A DNA stretch of 9,714 bases, from NCBI GenBank assembly GCA_003512585.1, contig DOQE01000045.1, positions 6,877-16,590 of the forward strand, written 5' to 3'. The translations under genes and the position numbers were made by a program. The notes below the pieces were generated by a model. That model ran no database searches. It was not told the DNA's origin and saw only the letters and a program-made list of their open reading frames with translations. Positions 7,147 to 9,714 of the stretch are shown here, one piece after another. Each line of letters opens with the position of its first letter. The first letter of the stretch is position 1. Source of the stretch: Bacillota bacterium (GTDB lineage Bacteria; Bacillota_I; Bacilli_A; RFN20; CAG-826).

Positions 7147-7188
7147 ATGAAAGCGTTTTCAGTAAGCGTTTACAGAAACCGTTTACAT
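7147..7188 (+). promoter_or_regulatory. Three tandem cre (CcpA/LacI-type) operators
   Basis: Site 1, ATGAAAGCGTTTTCA (7147-7161), matches the cre consensus WTGNAANCGNWNNCW completely. Site 2 (7161-7175), read on the minus strand, matches except the first W. Site 3 (7174-7188), read on the minus strand as ATGTAAACGGTTTCT, matches fully. The central CG dinucleotides lie at 7154, 7167 and 7180, exactly 13 bp apart, so adjacent 15-bp sites overlap by 1-2 bp. All three lie upstream of the promoter of the 48-residue ORF, at about -80, -67 and -54. In characterised Bacillus genes, cre sites upstream of -35 (for example at ackA) mediate CcpA activation. Another LacI-family regulator is possible. Site recognition is firm; the regulator and its effect are inferred. 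Confidence 0.75.
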
Positions 7189-7199
7189 TTTCAAAACCC

Positions 7200-7227
7200 T
7201 TGAACTAAGAAAAAAGCCGATTATATT
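7200..7227 (+). promoter_or_regulatory. Promoter of the 48-residue ORF
   Basis: TTGAAC (7200-7205) and TATATT (7222-7227), spaced 16 bp, resemble a housekeeping sigma promoter. The predicted start near 7234 falls at the base of a 5' hairpin. The promoter begins 12 bp after the last cre site. Confidence 0.55.
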
Positions 7228-7231
7228 AATG

Positions 7232-7253
7232 TTGCTTTAAGAAATTAAGGCAA
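7232..7253 (+). promoter_or_regulatory. 5'-terminal hairpin with GAAA loop
   Basis: TTGCTTTAA (7232-7240) and TTAAGGCAA (7245-7253) form nine pairs, one of them G-U, closed by a GAAA (GNRA) tetraloop. The predicted transcription start lies within the first bases of the stem, so the mRNA would begin with this hairpin. The ribosome binding site at 7268-7273 stays free downstream. The 5' stem-loop may protect the message from decay; that role is inference. Confidence 0.5.
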
Positions 7254-7281
7254 ATAGAAAAACAATTAGGAGGATAAAAAA

Positions 7282-7428
7282 ATGAGTGAAATGGCTTATA
7301 CTGAAAAACTAAGAGAAATCGCAAACAAAGGACCTTTATTTGAAGACGAAGGGCAAGAAAATAAAAACAACGACAATAGCGAGAAATTAAATTTCGTTAA
7401 CGCCGGAATGGCTTCATATATATTATAA
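7282..7428 (+). CDS. 48-residue acidic small protein, unknown function
   Basis: I do not recognise this protein. It begins MSEMAYTEKLREIANKGP, has an Asn/Glu-rich middle (EDEGQENKNNDNSEK), and ends in the uncharged, more hydrophobic tail LNFVNAGMASYIL. It has nine acidic and five basic residues, seven Asn, no Cys, no signal peptide and no membrane helix. Reality as a gene rests on context: a consensus AGGAGG (7268-7273) 8 nt before ATG, its own promoter with an upstream operator array, a 5' hairpin, and a strong terminator 23 nt after TAA. A second in-frame ATG (codon 4) is less well placed. Candidate roles are a small regulatory or stress protein under carbon control, or a precursor or signal peptide. 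No processing or transport gene is adjacent, and none of these roles is shown. The short C-terminal tail ending in YIL could act as a degradation tag or a docking peptide. Confidence 0.75.
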   Translation: MSEMAYTEKLREIANKGPLFEDEGQENKNNDNSEKLNFVNAGMASYIL

Positions 7429-7451
7429 TAACTTACTTCATTCTCTTATCC

Positions 7452-7480
7452 TCCCTGATATAAAAATCAGGGATTTTTTT
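7452..7480 (+). terminator. Strong terminator after the small ORF
   Basis: TCCCTGAT (7452-7459) and ATCAGGGA (7466-7473) form a perfect 8-bp stem with a 6-nt loop, followed by seven T (7474-7480). This isolates the small-protein unit from folT. A further palindrome, AAAGATTT-TT-AAATCTTT (7489-7506), follows and has no clear role. Confidence 0.9.
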
Positions 7481-7566
7481 ATTTAAAAAAAGATTTTTAA
7501 ATCTTTCTTAGCTAAAGAAAATTCCAAATATATAGATCCATAATTTTAATAATGAACATAAAAATA

Positions 7567-7572
7567 TATAAT
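7567..7572 (+). promoter_or_regulatory. -10 box of the folT transcript
   Basis: A perfect TATAAT lies 14 nt before the first base of the riboswitch aptamer, placing the transcription start near 7579, just ahead of the aptamer. The sequence at the -35 position (TTTTAA, 7544-7549, 17-bp spacer) is weak. Confidence 0.5.
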
Positions 7573-7585
7573 AATAAAGAAGAAA

Positions 7586-7713
7586 GCCATGAGTAGGCTA
7601 GATGCGTAAAGTGCTATTGGATGGGAGGTTGCCAATAGACGAAGAGAATAACTCGCGGTATCTAGTCGCAGCCGCATGGGCTAATACTTTCTTTATATGC
7701 CTCCCAGAAGGGA
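7586..7713 (+). ncRNA. Tetrahydrofolate (THF) riboswitch with translational platform
   Basis: The aptamer (7586-7681) shows the THF-I layout. GCCATG/CATGGGC forms P1 with a bulge, followed by the conserved GAGTAG. CTAGAT (7598-7603)/ATCTAG (7660-7665) forms P2, next to GCGTAAAGTGC. CTATTGG (7614-7620)/CCAATAG (7632-7638) forms a perfect P3. GACGAAGAG and CTCGCGG follow around a short P4. GGTTG in loop 3 (7627-7631) can pair with CAGCC (7669-7673) as the family's pseudoknot. Downstream, CCTCCC (7700-7705) can pair either with GGGAGG of loop 3 (7623-7628) or, through TCCC-AGAA-GGGA, with the folT ribosome site (7710-7713). Because GGGAGG overlaps the pseudoknot, folate binding should free CCTCCC to mask the ribosome site and turn folT off. 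The family call rests on conserved sequence and the folT context; the switching model is inference. Confidence 0.85.
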
Positions 7714-7719
7714 TAACCT

Positions 7720-8253
7720 ATGGGAAAATTGACAATTAGGCGCATCGTTAACGATGGAATGCTTGCTGGGGTCTATGTTGTTTTAACTTTTCTTTCCTTT
7801 AATGTTGGAAATTTAAAAATTGGGCTAAGTTCCTTAGCCATTGTATTGACATGCTTGCTATATGGCCCACTTGATGGAGCCATTGTTGGTTTATTAGGAG
7901 CCACGTTAAACCAATTTAGGACATATGGCTTTACTTTAACTACCCCTATTTGGATAATCGCCCCCGCCTTAAGAGGCTTAATAATTGGCATATTTGCCTT
8001 TTTATATAAAAGAAAAGAAAAAGATCTAATCGATAATACATTAATTTATTTCTTAGTCTTGATACTTGCTTCTTTTGTTACTACTTTAGCAAACACATTG
8101 GCCTTATATCTAGATGCATTAATAATTGGATATAGTTATACTTTCCTTATTCTAGAATTGCTATCTAGAATAGGACTGGGATTTTTCACTTGCTTAATAG
8201 TAGGTTTATGTTGCTTGCCTCTATATAAAGCCTTGAAATCAATAACAAAGTAA
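7720..8253 (+). CDS. folT: Folate ECF transporter S component FolT
   Basis: A 177-residue integral membrane protein with about six helices. It is the substrate-binding (S) subunit that captures folate and joins the shared ECF energising module (EcfT plus two ATPases, not in this window) for ATP-driven uptake. Family features are the N-terminal helix with FNVGNLKIGLSSLAIVL (27-43), LYGPLDGAIVGLLGATLNQ (47-65), TTPIWIIAPALRGLIIG (74-90) with the conserved ALRG arginine R85, and a LSRIGLG helix (148-154). Length is typical. ATG 7720 follows AAGGGA by 6 nt, and that site is the target of the upstream THF riboswitch, which independently supports folate as substrate. The exonuclease III-like gene begins 15 nt downstream and is probably co-transcribed. 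Confidence 0.9.
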   Translation: MGKLTIRRIVNDGMLAGVYVVLTFLSFNVGNLKIGLSSLAIVLTCLLYGPLDGAIVGLLGATLNQFRTYGFTLTTPIWIIAPALRGLIIGIFAFLYKRKEKDLIDNTLIYFLVLILASFVTTLANTLALYLDALIIGYSYTFLILELLSRIGLGFFTCLIVGLCCLPLYKALKSITK

Positions 8254-8268
8254 TAACAAGGATAAAAA

Positions 8269-8640
8269 ATGAAAATAATTAGCTTTAACGTTAATGGAAT
8301 TCGTGCCATTTTAAAAAAAGGATTAGAAGAAACCTTAAACAAACTTGATGCCGACATTATTTTTTTACAAGAAACGAAGCTTTCTAATCTAGATTTTGGC
8401 CAAGATGAACAATTTTTAAATACAAAATACAAAGGCCACTTTACTATATCTAAAGAAAGGAAAGGATATTCTGGCGTGGCGTTTTTAACAAAGCAAGAAC
8501 CTTTATCAATCCATTATGGGCTAACTAATAACGAATATGATAACGAAGGAAGAGTCATTACTTTAGAATATCCTTCATTTTATCTAGTCGGAGCCTATGT
8601 CCCTAATTCAGGAGAAGAATTGATAAGGCTTCCATTTAGA
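8269..8640 (+). other. exoA: Exonuclease III (AP endonuclease) N-terminal half
   Basis: This part encodes the first half of an ExoIII/ExoA-type DNA repair enzyme (apurinic-site endonuclease and 3'-5' exonuclease). It shows FNVNGIRA (6-13) with the active-site Asn7, IIFLQETK (30-37) with the metal-binding Glu35, KGYSGVAFLTK (65-75), EGRVITLEYP (93-102) and YVPNSGEELIRLPFRE (110-125). This matches Bacillus ExoA block by block. The second-half catalytic motifs, GDLN, the active-site Asp near WRIDY, and the terminal SDH, are absent because the ORF changes identity. In the source genome the gene is presumably intact at about 250 residues. Codon use matches folT and the other window genes. Confidence 0.85.
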
Positions 8641-9714
8641 GAAAAATTTGAAGAAGAAAAATTTAATACTGCTTCAAATAACATGACAAAAGATTTTATA
8701 AAAGCAGAGAAGATTTTAGCTTTTTCTAATCCAATTATGAATTTTGCAATTCATTTATCAAATATTTTAGTTTGCTCTATTGGATCATTATTAATTTATC
8801 ATACTGCAACAGTAAAAAATGATGAAATTATTTATACAGATTTATCAGTAGGTCAATTATCAGCTTTACTTACTTATGGAGTACAAATATTGATGTCATT
8901 GATGATGATTTCTATGATTATTGTAATGCTTGCTATGTCTATTGAATCTATTAGACGTATTGCTGAAGTGTTAGATGAAGATTCAACTATTAAAAATCCT
9001 GAAAATCCTATTTTTGAAATTAAAGATGGATCGGTAAGTTTTAAAAATGTTAGTTTTAAATATTCTTCTAAAGCTGAAAAAGATACATTATCTAATATTA
9101 ATTTAGAAATTAAATCAGGTCAATTTGTCGGTATTATTGGATCAACAGGTGCTGGTAAAACATCATTAGTTAATTTGATTTCAAGATTATATGATGTTAG
9201 TGAAGGTGAAGTTGATGTTGGTGGAATTAATGTTAAAGATTATGATTTAGATACATTAAGAAATAACGTTTCAGTTGTTTTACAAAAAAATGTATTATTT
9301 ACTGGATCTATTATTGAAAATCTTCGTTGGGGTGATAAAAATGCAACATATGAAGAAGTGGTAGCCGCTAGTAAAATAGCGCAAGCAGATGAATTTGTAC
9401 AATCTTTCCCTGATAAATATGATACACATATTGAACAAGGTGGAACAAATGTTTCTGGTGGACAAAAACAAAGATTATGTATTGCTAGAGCAATTTTAAA
9501 GAAACCAAAGATTTTAATTCTTGATGATTCTACTTCTGCTGTCGATACTAAGACTGATAAATTAATTAGAACTGGTTTAAGAAATGATATTCCAGGTACT
9601 ACTAAAATTGTTATTGCTCAAAGGATTTCTTCTATTGAAGATGCTGACCAAATCATTGTTCTTGATGAAGGAAAAATTGATGCGATTGGTACTCATGAAG
9701 AATTATTAAAAAAT
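8269..9714 (+). CDS. In-frame hybrid ORF: exonuclease III N-half joined to ABC exporter C-half, open at 3' end
   Basis: Starting at ATG 8269 (AAGGA ribosome site, 15 nt after folT), 482 codons run without a stop to the last base. The first ~125 codons are exonuclease III. From about codon 130 the protein is the second half of an ABC exporter. Neither half is complete: the nuclease lacks its second catalytic half and the exporter lacks its first ~210 residues. Codon use also breaks at the join, with C-ending codons 19 of 120 before and 9 of 358 after. I consider this a chimeric join (assembly or recombination) and not an evolved fusion. The two parts are described separately. Confidence 0.7.
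   Translation, partial: MKIISFNVNGIRAILKKGLEETLNKLDADIIFLQETKLSNLDFGQDEQFLNTKYKGHFTISKERKGYSGVAFLTKQEPLSIHYGLTNNEYDNEGRVITLEYPSFYLVGAYVPNSGEELIRLPFREKFEEEKFNTASNNMTKDFIKAEKILAFSNPIMNFAIHLSNILVCSIGSLLIYHTATVKNDEIIYTDLSVGQLSALLTYGVQILMSLMMISMIIVMLAMSIESIRRIAEVLDEDSTIKNPENPIFEIKDGSVSFKNVSFKYSSKAEKDTLSNINLEIKSGQFVGIIGSTGAGKTSLVNLISRLYDVSEGEVDVGGINVKDYDLDTLRNNVSVVLQKNVLFTGSIIENLRWGDKNATYEEVVAASKIAQADEFVQSFPDKYDTHIEQGGTNVSGGQKQRLCIARAILKKPKILILDDSTSAVDTKTDKLIRTGLRNDIPGTTKIVIAQRISSIEDADQIIVLDEGKIDAIGTHEELLKN
8665..9714 (+). other. ABC exporter C-terminal half (degenerate ATPase site), partial
   Basis: Encodes the later part of an ABC transporter half-subunit: the end of an intracellular loop, two membrane helices (around 8725-8790 and 8865-8940), and a nearly complete nucleotide-binding domain. 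Motifs are Walker A GSTGAGKTS (9139-9165), Q-loop Gln (9283-9285), signature VSGGQKQR (9451-9474), and Walker B ILILDD (9511-9528). Asp replaces the catalytic Glu, and Gln replaces the switch His (IAQR, codon 9619-9621). That pattern is typical of the degenerate-site subunit of heterodimeric exporters such as BmrC/LmrC/TM287, so a partner subunit is expected elsewhere. The window ends some 15-25 residues before the usual C-terminus. Third codon positions are almost all A/T, unlike the rest of the window. Confidence 0.9.

Noticed and set aside
7147..7188. CRISPR-like or satellite repeat
   Set aside because: Units are 13 bp with no spacers. The conserved positions are exactly those of the cre consensus, so operators explain the periodicity better.
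7282..7428. Small ORF as the tag-encoding part of a tmRNA
   Set aside because: The Asn-rich body and hydrophobic end recall proteolysis tags, but there is no tRNA-like acceptor or T-arm around it. It has its own ATG, ribosome site and intrinsic terminator.
8269..9714. Novel DNA-repair/ABC-transporter fusion protein
   Set aside because: The nuclease is cut before its second set of catalytic residues, the exporter lacks its first membrane helices, and codon use changes at the join. A working fusion is unlikely.

Overview
The window is low-GC bacterial DNA. All genes read in the standard code: tryptophan is TGG, and TAA or TGA serve as stops. The gene content (ECF-type FolT under a THF riboswitch, CcpA-type operators, Big_2 surface domains) points to a Bacillota/Bacilli-like organism, perhaps a gut-associated relative of the Mollicutes. 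The species cannot be named from sequence alone. Both ends are open: a gene begins at base 13 on the minus strand, and an ORF runs off base 9714.

Left part (1-4650, all minus strand): a tightly spaced five-gene cluster reads right to left. It encodes methylglyoxal synthase (mgsA), the large and small subunits of an aconitase-X (AcnX) dehydratase, a very large polytopic protein of the Wzy/O-antigen-ligase type, and a short TfoX-N-domain protein. It ends in an intrinsic terminator at 56-80. Just beyond lie an extended -10 promoter and the first codons of the next minus-strand gene.

Middle (4651-7480): a short divergent spacer with a 17-bp dyad leads into a secreted, membrane-anchored endonuclease I-family nuclease with two Big_2-like domains, followed by a terminator. 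Next comes a compact, unusually well-equipped transcription unit. It has three LacI/CcpA-type operators phased exactly 13 bp apart, a promoter, a 5' hairpin with a GAAA loop, a consensus AGGAGG, a 48-residue ORF of unknown function, and its own strong terminator. This is the most novel-looking element of the window.

Right part (7481-9714): a tetrahydrofolate riboswitch precedes folT (folate ECF transporter S component), then a gene that starts as exonuclease III. Near base 8650 this ORF changes, without losing frame, into the second half of an ABC exporter with markedly different codon use (19 C-ending codons in the first 120, 9 in the last 358). This is most simply a chimeric join (assembly or recombination) rather than a functional fusion. 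Everything right of about 8665 should be treated as possibly belonging to another genome.
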